58,970 nucleotides of DNA from Promineifilum sp. (GCA_020634335.1 JACKBY010000022.1:1-58970), one strand, 5' to 3'. Positions 40,224 to 48,291 are shown, counted from the first letter of the stretch. The notes: generated by a model not told the origin, from the letters alone. A program made the numbers and translations.

Positions 40224-43175
40224 TTAATCCACTTCCACCACGTATTCGAACGCCTGCGTATAACTGACGTTCGCCACCAACACGTAGCGCTCGCCGCCGG
40301 CGGCGATGTTCCGCAGGATGCGCGCCCCGTCGTCCACGTCCCGGCAATTTTCCTCGCCTATCTGCACCACTTTATAGCGCAAATCGAGCGGATTGGTACT
40401 GTTGCTCGCTCCCACGGGCATGATCTCCCGCGCCACCGCGCTGCGAATCATGACGATGGCCGTGGTCAGCGGCGGCAGCGTGCCTTCCAGCCGATAGGCG
40501 GCGGGATAATCCAGAATTCTCACCTGGGTGCCGTCGTAGGTATGCGGGTCGAACTCGCACGGCCCCACGCCGAACGCGCCGTCCATGGCCTGCTCGTGCT
40601 CGAAAACCTGATTCTTGGCCCAGACCCAATAAGCCTCATCCAGCGACATGGCCGCGTCGACATGTTGCGGCGTCGCCCCCTGCTCGAAGATCGGCTTCAG
40701 ATAGGCCAGCGTCTGGTCGCCCTGCGAGCCGTCCAGGCCGGTGAAGACCCACAAGTCCTGGGCCTGATACGCCAGGAGATCGTCGTTGCTCAGCAGCGGA
40801 TCCGTCGCCCGGCGCAGCGTGGCCCGCGGCGAGCGCAGCATCGTGTCGCCCGACCGCTCGGCGGCCGTGGCCGTGCCCTCCACCAGCCAGTCGGTCTCCT
40901 TCAGCGCCTGCTTGTTGCGATCCTCGGCGACAGGGGTATACGAAGCCTGCACGGCGTGGAACAGCTCGTGCCGCACGGCCCGCTCCAGCGCCTCCGTACT
41001 GCCCAACGGATCGATGCAGATCAGGATTTGCATCGACTCATAGGTGTATTTGCCGTCAATCGCCCGCCCGGACGAATCCTTGCACGGTTTTTCGGCGATG
41101 ACCACGCCGAAGTAGTCGACCGTGTCCAGCGCCGGCGTCTTGTCCGCGCCGGTGAAAATGCCCGCCAGATGCACCAGCCGCGGCGGCTGAAAACCGTGGT
41201 CGTCGACGAACGCCCGGTGCGCTTCCTCCATCATATCGCCGATGAGCAGGTAGTAGCCCGCATCGCACACCCCGGTTTGCCACGTCACCGGATCACACTG
41301 AACCCGATAGGCCACTTCCGCCGCGGCGCGTGTGGCCGGCGCGGCCGCCGGCAACGGCTCATTGTCCGGGTGCTCAAACAGGGTCAGCGTGATCCCCTCC
41401 GGCCGCAACGCGCTCACCGTGGTCACGAACAGATTCGTCGCCGGATCATAGCGGCCCGGCGCGGCCGTCCAGCTGCGCGTCAGCGTGTCCGGCTCCGACT
41501 GCTCGGTAAACAGTTTGTCGGGGATCAGCATGGCTACGCCCAGATGGTCGATGTCGGCCCCGGCGGGCACAGGCAGCCCCACCAGCAGCGGCTTGTCCTC
41601 CGGCGCGACGATCAGCGTCCGCGCCGCCAGCAGATAGCGGTCGCCGCGAGGCACAAAGCCGGGCGGCAGAGCGGGCGACGGATTGTAGTTGACCATGATC
41701 GTGGCCTCGATGGGCGCGGCGAACGTGCCCGGCACGGCCCCCACCACCGCCCCCTCGCGCGATTCCAGTGAAGACCCGTCCTCCAGCACGCCGGTCGTGG
41801 CAAACCACTCGCCCATCAGCGTGGGCATGAAGGACGATGTCGATTCCGTGGTTGTCGCGGACACGCCGATCACATAGACGGCGGCCTCCGGCAGCCGGTC
41901 CGGCGCGCCGGCGACCAGCTCGTCGTCGCCGGCGCTCAGGCTGAAGCCGAAGTTATCATCCAGCCCGCCATCGAACGATTGGACCGGCGGCTGTTCGGCC
42001 CAGCTCCCGTCACCCTGACGCTCGTAGGCATAGAGGATGCCCGGCTGGTCGAGCCCGCCCGCCTCCGAATCCGAAGCCCCGGCCCACACCCGCTCGCCGG
42101 CCAGCGCCACACTGCGGCCGAAGAACTCCAGCAATTGCCCGTCGGAAGGCCGCAGCGCCGCCACCGGCCCCCACTGCCCCGCCCCACCCTCGTCGCGCTC
42201 GAAGATGTAGGCCGCGCCCACATCCTGGGCATCGAACTGGCCGCCCACATAGCGATCTTCGTAAGGCGCGGTGACGACGATGCGGTCACCATCGATAGCC
42301 ACCTGGCTGCCGAAGCGGCCGTTGCCGTCCGGCAGCCCGGCCACGCGCCGCGCCGCCAGACCCCACTGCCCCGGCCCGCCCGCGTCGCGCTCAAACACGA
42401 AGGCCGCGCCGCTGTCGGCCATGGTTGCGTCGGCGTCAACATAGGGCGCGCCAACCACCAGCGAATCCCCGCGCAGGGCCAGCGATTGCCCGAAAGCATC
42501 GCGCGGCTGGCCGGTCGGGTCAGTCAGCGTCATGATGCGCGCCCAACCGGCGGCCCGGCTATAAAGAAGCACCTCGCCGCGCGACTCATCGGCCCCCCAC
42601 GCCCCCACAGCGATCAGATCGCCGTCGACGGCCACGGCCGCGCCGAAATAGCGCAGCACGTCTTCGGTCTCGTCCGCCAGCCGGGCCACAAAACCCCACT
42701 GCCCCGGCCCGCCCGCGTCACGCTCGAAGACGTAGGCCGCCCCCTGACCGTAGCCGGCGTCGCCGAGCGTCATCGGCGCGCCGACGACTAGCGTATCGCC
42801 ATCCAGGGCCAGCGCCCGGCCGAGGAAAGCCAGCTCGACCGGCGTCTCGGCCTGCACCTGGCGGCTCTCGGCCCAGTCGCCCGTGGCCGGGTCGCGCTCG
42901 TAGAGCACGACCGCCCCGGCCGCGTCCTGTCCGTCGATGGAGGTATACTCGGCCCCCACAGCCAGCGTGTCGCCGCTGAGGGCCACCGCCTTGCCGAAAC
43001 CCGGCACGGCCGCCGGGTCGCCCGGCATGATGAGCGTCTGCCCCGCGCCGGTTGACTGGGCGGCGGCGCGGCGCGGCGGCCCACCGGCCGCAGCCCAAGC
43101 CGCCAGCCCGACCGCGGCCGCCAACAGCCCGGCCAGCCCCACGATCCGGATGAGTTTTCTGTAGATTGTCATCAT
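40224..43175 (-). CDS. secreted FG-GAP propeller fused to a HExxH metallopeptidase
   Basis: This 983-residue protein starts at the ATG at 43175 (a second ATG follows immediately and has better spacing to AAGGAG). It has a signal peptide (IVGLAGLLAAAVGLAAWAAA). Residues about 57-440 hold seven FG-GAP-type blades, for example FGKAVALSGDTLAVGAE, LGRALALDGDTLVVGAP and FGRSVALAGERVWAGAS, which would close one integrin-alpha-like propeller. A middle beta region follows. Near residue 735 is RHELFHAVQ, a full HExxH zinc motif, and about 27 residues on WLVEGTATAAE supplies the third-ligand Glu (gluzincin pattern). The product probably cuts proteins outside the cell. Confidence 0.8.
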   Translation of the reverse strand: MMTIYRKLIRIVGLAGLLAAAVGLAAWAAAGGPPRRAAAQSTGAGQTLIMPGDPAAVPGFGKAVALSGDTLAVGAEYTSIDGQDAAGAVVLYERDPATGDWAESRQVQAETPVELAFLGRALALDGDTLVVGAPMTLGDAGYGQGAAYVFERDAGGPGQWGFVARLADETEDVLRYFGAAVAVDGDLIAVGAWGADESRGEVLLYSRAAGWARIMTLTDPTGQPRDAFGQSLALRGDSLVVGAPYVDADATMADSGAAFVFERDAGGPGQWGLAARRVAGLPDGNGRFGSQVAIDGDRIVVTAPYEDRYVGGQFDAQDVGAAYIFERDEGGAGQWGPVAALRPSDGQLLEFFGRSVALAGERVWAGASDSEAGGLDQPGILYAYERQGDGSWAEQPPVQSFDGGLDDNFGFSLSAGDDELVAGAPDRLPEAAVYVIGVSATTTESTSSFMPTLMGEWFATTGVLEDGSSLESREGAVVGAVPGTFAAPIEATIMVNYNPSPALPPGFVPRGDRYLLAARTLIVAPEDKPLLVGLPVPAGADIDHLGVAMLIPDKLFTEQSEPDTLTRSWTAAPGRYDPATNLFVTTVSALRPEGITLTLFEHPDNEPLPAAAPATRAAAEVAYRVQCDPVTWQTGVCDAGYYLLIGDMMEEAHRAFVDDHGFQPPRLVHLAGIFTGADKTPALDTVDYFGVVIAEKPCKDSSGRAIDGKYTYESMQILICIDPLGSTEALERAVRHELFHAVQASYTPVAEDRNKQALKETDWLVEGTATAAERSGDTMLRSPRATLRRATDPLLSNDDLLAYQAQDLWVFTGLDGSQGDQTLAYLKPIFEQGATPQHVDAAMSLDEAYWVWAKNQVFEHEQAMDGAFGVGPCEFDPHTYDGTQVRILDYPAAYRLEGTLPPLTTAIVMIRSAVAREIMPVGASNSTNPLDLRYKVVQIGEENCRDVDDGARILRNIAAGGERYVLVANVSYTQAFEYVVEVD

Positions 43176-43371
43176 TTGCTCCTTACGATACGATTAGCCG
43201 GCGTCGTTCGGCCGGCCGCGCCCCTTGCCAACTGACAGCGTAAACCAGAAAGGCCGGGGGCGCATCGGGAGGGGTTCCCTATATTTGGGCGGCGCGCTCC
43301 CTATTTTGACCGCCACATCAATCTTCTTCCTGCGCAGAAACCCATCCACGGCCGTCCCGTTCGGCCCATGC

Positions 43372-43422
43372 AGCGCCGGATTCTTGTCCGGTGGCTGGCG
43401 AGCCGGTTAAGAAACCGGCGCT
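43372..43422. repeat. two-arm palindromic element without terminal repeats
   Basis: AGCGCCGGATTCTTGTCCGG and GCCGGTTAAGAAACCGGCGC occur 10 bases apart, in inverse orientation to copies A and B: the same two arms with the middle shortened. It lies in the 445-base gap 43176-43620 between the metallopeptidase and the tRNA cluster. That gap also holds the tRNA promoter at 43501. A 61-residue open frame at 43225 looks spurious. Confidence 0.7.
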
Positions 43423-43500
43423 CCCTGGAGCCGGGCCACGGATTGATAGTCCGCAAGTCATGGCGGGGCCGGCAACCGCCGGTTCCGCCCAACTTCCCTG

Positions 43501-43528
43501 TTGACGAACCAGAACTTGTTGCTATACT
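43501..43528 (+). promoter_or_regulatory. promoter of the tRNA-tuf cluster
   Basis: TTGACG at 43501-43506 and TATACT at 43523-43528 are 16 bases apart, with a TGC just before the -10 (extended -10). Transcription would start near 43535, about 85 bases before the first tRNA. Confidence 0.75.
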
Positions 43529-43620
43529 TATCTGGCGGCACTTGTAAATAGTGCCTGGGTTGGCTTGCCTTAAAGCCGAACGAACATTTATAGACTGGAC
43601 GCGGCGAACACGATCATCCT

Positions 43621-43693
43621 GCCGACGTAGCTCAACAGGTAGAGCAATGCTCTTGTAAAGCATCGGTTATGGGTTCAAGTCCCATCGTCGGCT
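43621..43693 (+). tRNA. tRNA-Thr (anticodon TGT)
   Basis: Acceptor GCCGACG pairs with CGTCGGC, with D-arm GCTC/GAGC, anticodon stem ATGCT/AGCAT around loop CTTGTAA (anticodon TGT), and T-arm ATGGG/CCCAT with TTCAAGT. It is 73 bases with discriminator T and no encoded CCA. Confidence 0.93.
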
Positions 43694-43749
43694 CTGCGTG
43701 TCGGCTCCGAACAACGGCACGGGTCGAGCCGGAACAATCGATATATCAC

Positions 43750-43832
43750 GGGTCAGTGTCCCGAGCGGCAAAGGGGGCGGACTGTAAATCCGCTGGCAGA
43801 CGCCTTCGTAGGTTCGAGTCCTACCTGGCCCA
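43750..43832 (+). tRNA. tRNA-Tyr (anticodon GTA)
   Basis: Acceptor GGGTCAG pairs with CTGGCCC (one G-T pair), anticodon stem GCGGA/TCCGC surrounds loop CTGTAAA (anticodon GTA), a long variable arm follows, and the T-arm is GTAGG/CCTAC. It is class II, as expected for bacterial tRNA-Tyr, 83 bases, discriminator A. Confidence 0.93.
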
Positions 43833-43840
43833 CTCGTCCG

Positions 43841-43875
43841 AAGAGACCCAGTTCATTCTGGGTCTTCTCTTCTGA
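43841..43875 (+). terminator. hairpin between tRNA-Tyr and second tRNA-Thr
   Basis: GACCCAG pairs with CTGGGTC around TTCATT, extended by A-T and G-T pairs, followed by TTCTCTTCTG. It resembles a weak intrinsic terminator or a processing signal. In many bacteria a tRNA-Gly gene occupies this place. Confidence 0.5.
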
Positions 43876-43892
43876 TAAGACGGTCGATAGCC

Positions 43893-43965
43893 GCCCACGT
43901 AGCTCAGTCGGCAGAGCGCATTCTTGGTAAGAATGAGGTCATGGGTTCAAATCCCATCGTGGGCT
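43893..43965 (+). tRNA. tRNA-Thr (anticodon GGT)
   Basis: Acceptor GCCCACG pairs with CGTGGGC, anticodon stem CATTC/GAATG surrounds loop TTGGTAA (anticodon GGT), and the T-arm is ATGGG/CCCAT. It is 73 bases, discriminator T, no encoded CCA. It lies 132 bases before tuf. Confidence 0.93.
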
Positions 43966-44097
43966 TTTCCCCTCGTGTTCGTTCTGCGGGCGGCAACCGG
44001 CAGGGTTGCCGGGCCGTCTGTTCGTGGATTGCCGTCCGGCGACTGACTGAAACCGCCGGGAAGTTATCTATTTTAAGTAAGTTGAGGGTAGCAAAGA

Positions 44098-45300
44098 ATG
44101 GGCAAAGAGAAATTTCAGCGCGGGAAACCGCACGTAAACATCGGGACGATCGGACACATCGACCACGGCAAGACGACGCTGACGGCGGCGATCACCAAGA
44201 CGCTGTCGCTCAAAGGCTGGGCAGATTTTCGAGCGTTCGACCAGATCGACAACGCGCCGGAAGAGCGGGAGCGAGGCATCACCATTGCCATCGCCCACGT
44301 GGAGTACCAGACGGAGAACCGGCACTACGCCCACGTCGACTGTCCGGGACACCGCGACTACATCAAGAACATGATCACCGGAGCGGCGCAGATGGACGGG
44401 GCGATTCTGGTGGTGGCGGCGCCCGACGGGCCGATGCCACAGACCCGGGAGCACGTGCTGCTGGCGCGCCAGGTAGAAGTGCCGGCCATGGTGATCTTCC
44501 TGAACAAGGTCGACATGATGGACGACGAAGAGCTGCTGGAGCTGGTCGAGCTGGAACTGCGCGACCTGCTGAGCAGCCAGGAATTTCCCGGCGACGAGAC
44601 GCCAATCGTGCGCGGCAGCGCGCTGAAGGCGCTGGAGTCGAGCAGCAAGGACCCGGAGTCGCCGGAGTACGCGCCGATCTGGGAGCTGATGCGGGTGGTG
44701 GATGAGTACATTCCCACACCGGTACGCGACGTGGACAAGCCGTTTCTGATGCCGGTCGAAGACGTGTTCTCGATCAAGGGTCGCGGGACGGTGGTGACGG
44801 GTCGAGTCGACCGGGGCGTGCTGATGCCCAACACCGAGGTGGACATCATCGGGCTGGGCAACGACCGCAAGAAGGTCGTGGTGACGTCGATGGAGATGTT
44901 CCACAAGATTCTGGACAAGGTGGAGGCGGGCGACAACGCCGGGCTGCTGCTGCGCGGCGTGGGCCGCGAGGACGTGGAGCGGGGACAGGTGCTGGCCAAG
45001 CCGGGCAGCATCACGCCGCACACCGAGTTCATGGGCGAGGTGTACGTGCTGCGCAAGGACGAGGGCGGCCGCCACAAGGCGTTCTTCCCCGGCTACCGGC
45101 CGCAATTCTACATCCGCACGATGGATGTGACGGGCCAGATCACCTTGCCGGAAGGCGTGGAGATGGTCATGCCGGGCGACAACGTCAACATGAAGGTGGA
45201 GTTGATCACCCCCGTAGCCCTGGAAGAAGGCGCGCGCTTTGCCATCCGCGAAGGCGGCCTCACCGTCGGCGCCGGCGTCATTACCAAGATTATTAAGTAA
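44098..45300 (+). CDS. tuf: elongation factor Tu
   Basis: This 400-residue GTPase delivers aminoacyl-tRNA to the ribosome. It shows G1 GHIDHGKTT, G2 GITIAIAHVEY, G3 DCPGH, G4 NKVD and G5 GSALK, then domains 2 and 3 up to TVGAGVITKIIK. Two residues differ from the usual sequence: DCPGHRDYIKNM has Arg where most have Ala, and IAIAHVEYQT replaces ISTAHVEYET. Codon use is unlike the neighbours: from about 44103 to 45190 many codons end in G (GCG, GTG, GGG), whereas the last 100 bases return to the C-ending style of flanking genes. A Shine-Dalgarno-like GAGGG lies about 12 bases upstream. Confidence 0.97.
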   Translation: MGKEKFQRGKPHVNIGTIGHIDHGKTTLTAAITKTLSLKGWADFRAFDQIDNAPEERERGITIAIAHVEYQTENRHYAHVDCPGHRDYIKNMITGAAQMDGAILVVAAPDGPMPQTREHVLLARQVEVPAMVIFLNKVDMMDDEELLELVELELRDLLSSQEFPGDETPIVRGSALKALESSSKDPESPEYAPIWELMRVVDEYIPTPVRDVDKPFLMPVEDVFSIKGRGTVVTGRVDRGVLMPNTEVDIIGLGNDRKKVVVTSMEMFHKILDKVEAGDNAGLLLRGVGREDVERGQVLAKPGSITPHTEFMGEVYVLRKDEGGRHKAFFPGYRPQFYIRTMDVTGQITLPEGVEMVMPGDNVNMKVELITPVALEEGARFAIREGGLTVGAGVITKIIK

Positions 45301-45302
45301 AG

Positions 45303-45398
45303 GGCGTAGCGATACGCCACAGAGGCAAGGGTAGCCTGGCCTATACGCGCGTATAGGCCAATACCCGTTTTTGCGGTATACTGGTGGATACCCTTGCC
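45303..45398 (+). promoter_or_regulatory. three-hairpin tuf-rpmG intergenic region
   Basis: GGCGTA-GCGA-TACGCC is a GNRA-loop hairpin directly after tuf. TGGCCTATACGC with its exact inverse makes a perfect 24-base palindrome at 45337-45360, followed by ACCCGTTTTT. GGCAAGGGTA (45324) and TACCCTTGCC (45389) enclose that palindrome and a TATACT box at 45377. It may combine the tuf terminator with a promoter or regulatory leader for rpmG. Confidence 0.6.
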
Positions 45399-45417
45399 GC
45401 GGATAAAGGTTAACTAG

Positions 45418-45582
45418 ATGGCCAAGAAAGCCGTTCGCACCCACATTACGCTGGCCTGCACCGAGTGCAAGGAGCGTAATTACATTACCGAGAAAAACCG
45501 GCGCAACGACCCGAACCGGATCGAGCTGAACAAGTTCTGCCCCCGTTGCCGCGTCGTGCGCCTCCATCGGGAAACACGTTAA
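45418..45582 (+). CDS. rpmG: 50S ribosomal protein bL33
   Basis: This 54-residue protein begins MAKKAVRTHITLACTECKER and ends PRCRVVRLHRETR. Two CxxC pairs, CTEC and CPRC, form a zinc ribbon, so this is the zinc-binding (C+) form of bL33, with the conserved NYITEKNRRNDPNRIELNKF middle. It has the short length typical of the family. It sits between tuf and tRNA-Trp, as in many bacteria. Confidence 0.95.
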   Translation: MAKKAVRTHITLACTECKERNYITEKNRRNDPNRIELNKFCPRCRVVRLHRETR

Positions 45583-45584
45583 CA

Positions 45585-45681
45585 AATACGAAATACGAGA
45601 TACGAAATACGAGTTAACAGGCCGTCCATCGTGATGCTTTGCTCTGAATTCGTATCTCTAATCTCGTATCTCGTATCTCTT
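45585..45681. repeat. ATACGA-word inverted repeat after rpmG
   Basis: Left arm words ATACGA repeat (ATACGAAATACGAGATACGA) and the right arm carries TCGTATC words, so that about 28 bases on each side can pair around a 35-base middle. It follows the rpmG stop and precedes tRNA-Trp by one base. Function unknown; it may terminate or protect the transcript. Confidence 0.65.
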
Positions 45682-45682
45682 T

Positions 45683-45755
45683 AGGGGGTTAGCTCAATTG
45701 GCAGAGCGACGGTCTCCAAAACCGTAGGCTGCGGGTTCGATTCCTGCACCCCCTG
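45683..45755 (+). tRNA. tRNA-Trp (anticodon CCA)
   Basis: Acceptor AGGGGGT pairs with ACCCCCT, anticodon stem ACGGT/ACCGT surrounds loop CTCCAAA (anticodon CCA), and the T-arm is GCGGG/CCTGC with one mispair. It is 73 bases, discriminator G. It stands before secE, the classic arrangement. Confidence 0.93.
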
Positions 45756-45757
45756 TC

Positions 45758-45781
45758 GAGGCCGGCAACAGCCGGCCTCTT
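45758..45781 (+). terminator. hairpin between tRNA-Trp and secE
   Basis: GAGGCCGGC and GCCGGCCTC form a perfect nine-pair stem with loop AACA, followed only by TTGC. Without a T-run it is likely a pause, processing or partial termination site. Confidence 0.55.
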
Positions 45782-45864
45782 GCAGGAAACTGTAGTGCAA
45801 GACCCTTGATCTTGCACCCCGACGCAAGTCAGAAACCTTGCGCAATGCCGAAGAGGATAGATAC

Positions 45865-46098
45865 GTGTCGAAGAAAGAAGAAACAGCAGCGGTTCCACAA
45901 GCGAACCCACTCAGCGAGTATATACGCGAGACTCGCGGCGAATTGCGCAAGGTCACCTGGCCCACGCGCGATGAGGCCTGGCGTCTGACCGCCATCGTTC
46001 TGGGCGTTACCGCCGCCTTCGCCGTGTTCCTGTGGGTCACAGACAGCCTGTTCTCTAACATGATTCGCCTCATCATTGAGCAGCTCATCGGCCTGTAG
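45865..46098 (+). CDS. secE: preprotein translocase subunit SecE
   Basis: I start this gene at the GTG at 45865, 7 bases after AGAGGAT (77 residues). An in-frame TTG at 45838 gives 86 residues but lacks a ribosome site. ETRGELRKVTWPTRDEAWRL is the amphipathic cytoplasmic helix with the conserved E-L-x-K-V-x-W-P-x-R motif. One membrane helix follows (TAIVLGVTAAFAVFLWVTDS). SecE clamps SecY in the translocase. It forms an operon with nusG after 12 bases. Confidence 0.93.
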   Translation: MSKKEETAAVPQANPLSEYIRETRGELRKVTWPTRDEAWRLTAIVLGVTAAFAVFLWVTDSLFSNMIRLIIEQLIGL

Positions 46099-46110
46099 GA
46101 CGCCTGATTC

Positions 46111-46704
46111 ATGGACAATAAGAAAATGCTGGACGATCCTGACAATTTACTCGACCTGGACGACGAGACAACCGGCGCGGACGAACGCGCCTGGTACGTG
46201 ATCCATTGCTACTCCGGCTACGAGAACAAGGTTCGCCACAGTATTGAGCAGCGCATCGAGACGATGGGCATGCAGGATCACATCTTCGACGTGGTTGTGC
46301 CCACCGAGGAAGAGATCGAGATCAAGGAAGGCAAGCGCCGCACCGTCGAGCGCCGCGTCTTCCCCGGCTATCTGCTGGTGCAAATGATCCTGACCGAAGA
46401 GTCCTGGTACGTCGTGCGCAACACGCCCGGCGTCACCGGTTTCGTCGGCATGGGCGACGTGCCCACCCCCCTGCGTCCCGATGAAGTCGCCAAGATCATG
46501 AATCGCATGGAAGCCGAAGCACCCAAGGTCAAATTCGACTTCCAAATCGGCGAAAAGGTTCGCATCGGCACCGGGCCGTTTGTCGATTTCATCGGCTCCG
46601 TGTCCGACATCGACGCCGAGCGGGCCAAAGTCCGCGTCATGGTGTCGTTCTTCGGCCGCGAGACGCCCGTCGAGTTGGACTTTTTGCACGTTCAGAAAGT
46701 ATAA
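46111..46704 (+). CDS. nusG: transcription termination/antitermination protein NusG
   Basis: This 197-residue protein has a short acidic N-terminal tail, then the NGN domain (RAWYVIHCYSGYENKVRHSI to GYLLVQMILTEESWYVVRNT) and the KOW domain (FQIGEKVRIGTGPFVDFIGS). Family length and order are normal. It binds RNA polymerase and couples it to Rho and ribosomes. It follows secE and is upstream of rplK, as in most bacteria. Confidence 0.97.
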   Translation: MDNKKMLDDPDNLLDLDDETTGADERAWYVIHCYSGYENKVRHSIEQRIETMGMQDHIFDVVVPTEEEIEIKEGKRRTVERRVFPGYLLVQMILTEESWYVVRNTPGVTGFVGMGDVPTPLRPDEVAKIMNRMEAEAPKVKFDFQIGEKVRIGTGPFVDFIGSVSDIDAERAKVRVMVSFFGRETPVELDFLHVQKV

Positions 46705-46839
46705 ATCGGCTGCGGATTCAGACCAAAGGACGGACCTGACCAGGTCATAGCCGTCGCCCGGTCCCAATCCATAGCCAATTCCTAGATCAGAACCAAGGAG
46801 GAGCCTGCCACGGCGGGCGCCGGAACTCCAGGAGTAAAA

Positions 46840-47265
46840 ATGGCAAAGAAAGTCAAAGCAGTAGTCAAGATTCAAATTCAGGGCGGCAAGGCCAACCCGG
46901 CCCCGCCCGTCGGCACGGCCCTTGGCCCCCACGGCGTCAATCTGATGCAGTTCTGCAAGGATTACAACGCCCGCACGGCCAACATGGTCGGCCAGATCGT
47001 CCCGGCCGAGATCACCGTCTTCCAGGACGGCAGTTTCACCTTCGTGCTCAAGACCTCACCCGCGGCCGATCTGCTGAAGAAAGCCGCCGGCGTCAAGAGC
47101 GGCTCGGCCATCCCCAACCGCGACAAGGCCGGCTCCATTACCAACAAGCAACTACGCGAAATCGCCGAGGTCAAGATGAAAGACCTCAACGCCCGCGACG
47201 TCGAGGCGGCCATGGCCATCATCGCCGGCACCGCCCGCAGCATGGGCATTACCATTACCGACTAG
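46840..47265 (+). CDS. rplK: 50S ribosomal protein uL11
   Basis: This 141-residue protein has the uL11 pattern KIQIQGGKANPAPPVGTALG, then VNLMQFCKDYNARTANMVGQ and the C-terminal rRNA-binding half SITNKQLREIAEVKMKDLNA. It forms the stalk base with rRNA helix 43/44 and is methylated by PrmA in other bacteria. It follows CCAGGAG. The 135-base leader shows no certain structure. Confidence 0.97.
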   Translation: MAKKVKAVVKIQIQGGKANPAPPVGTALGPHGVNLMQFCKDYNARTANMVGQIVPAEITVFQDGSFTFVLKTSPAADLLKKAAGVKSGSAIPNRDKAGSITNKQLREIAEVKMKDLNARDVEAAMAIIAGTARSMGITITD

Positions 47266-47411
47266 TTACGATTGACGAACGACGAACGACGAATGAGAGC
47301 GAATCTTTATTCGTTTCTCGTCATCCGTCACCCGTAATTTTATCAGTGGGAGATCGGCCGACGCGCCGCTCGCCAAAGCGACTCCTGTCGCTACACCACA
47401 AGGAGTTACAC

Positions 47412-48113
47412 ATGCCGAAAAGAGGACGCAAGTATCTGGAAGCCGCGGCCAAGGTAGACCGCGACAAGGTTTATAGCCGCAGCGAGGCCATCAAGCTCAT
47501 CAAGGAGACGGCCACCACCAATTTCGACCCCACCGTCGAAGTCCACATGCGCCTGGGCGTCGATCCGCGCCACGCTGACCAGCAAGTCCGTGACGTAGTC
47601 GTCCTGCCCCACGGCCTGGGCAAGACCGTGCGCGTGCTGGTCTTCGCCGAGGGCGAAGACGCCAACATCGCTCGCGAAGCCGGAGCCGACGTCATCGCCG
47701 ATGACGAAGTCATCAAGCGCATCCAGGAAGGCTGGACGGAGTTCGACGTCGCCATCGCCGTGCCCTCCATGATGGGCAAGGTCGGCCGTCTGGGCCGTGT
47801 GCTTGGCCCCCGCGGCCTCATGCCCAACCCGCGCGCCGGCACCGTGGCCCCCGGCAGCGACCTGCCGCGCCTCATCGAAGAAGCCCGCGCCGGTCGTGTG
47901 GAGTTCCGCGTCGACAAGACATCGAACATCCACGCCCCCATCGGCAAGGCCGGCTTCACCGAGGAGCAACTGGTCGACAACCTGAACGCCCTGATCGGCG
48001 CCGTCAAGCGCGCCCGCCCCGCAGCGGCCAAGGGCACCTACATCCATCGCATTACCATCGCCAACACCATGGGGCCGGGAATCAAAGTGGACACAGGGGA
48101 AGCAACGCTGTAA
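47412..48113 (+). CDS. rplA: 50S ribosomal protein uL1
   Basis: This 233-residue protein starts at the ATG at 47412, 8 bases after AAGGAGT; the open frame extends 66 bases upstream but lacks a start signal. uL1 marks are GKVGRLGRVLGPRGLMPNPR, then VEFRVDKTSNIHAPIGKAGF and a Thr/Ser-rich C-terminal strand. It makes the mobile L1 stalk at the E site and in many bacteria represses the rplK-rplA message. A GTAGCG-type hairpin (AGCGAC/GTCGCT) lies in the leader near 47372. Confidence 0.97.
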   Translation: MPKRGRKYLEAAAKVDRDKVYSRSEAIKLIKETATTNFDPTVEVHMRLGVDPRHADQQVRDVVVLPHGLGKTVRVLVFAEGEDANIAREAGADVIADDEVIKRIQEGWTEFDVAIAVPSMMGKVGRLGRVLGPRGLMPNPRAGTVAPGSDLPRLIEEARAGRVEFRVDKTSNIHAPIGKAGFTEEQLVDNLNALIGAVKRARPAAAKGTYIHRITIANTMGPGIKVDTGEATL

Positions 48114-48291
48114 AATAGCAACCGTAACAACTCATTGTCTTCACCCGAGACAGCCGGCGGGCGCTCCAGGCGCTCTTAATCTCCGGCCGAGGTGGGGTAC
48201 GACGCGAATCTGCGGGAAATGGGCCCACCAGCCCAGCCCATCAAATCGCCAGTCCTCCTATCGGCCGCCCGGTATGAGGACTTTTTATTTT
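48114..48291 (+). promoter_or_regulatory. rplJ leader with intrinsic attenuator (L10-leader-like)
   Basis: The 248-base gap between rplA and rplJ holds a structured leader. AGTCCTC at 48251 pairs with GAGGACT at 48276 through a continuous inner stem (TATCGG/CCGGTA), followed by TTTTATTTT, which is a strong rho-independent terminator. The upstream part, with GCCGAGGTGGGG, resembles the ribosomal protein L10 leader in which the L10-L12 complex controls rplJ-rplL. Assignment to that Rfam family is a prediction. Confidence 0.7.

Noticed and set aside
43225..43410. A 61-residue open frame before the tRNAs
   Set aside because: It runs into the palindromic element and has repeat-derived sequence (CSAGFLSGG), as do other frames over that element.
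45585..45681. CRISPR or tRNA remnant in the ATACGA repeat
   Set aside because: Short words with no spacer pattern; it is a simple inverted repeat.
45838..46098. TTG start for secE giving 86 residues
   Set aside because: No ribosome site before the TTG, whereas the GTG at 45865 follows AGAGGAT at good spacing.
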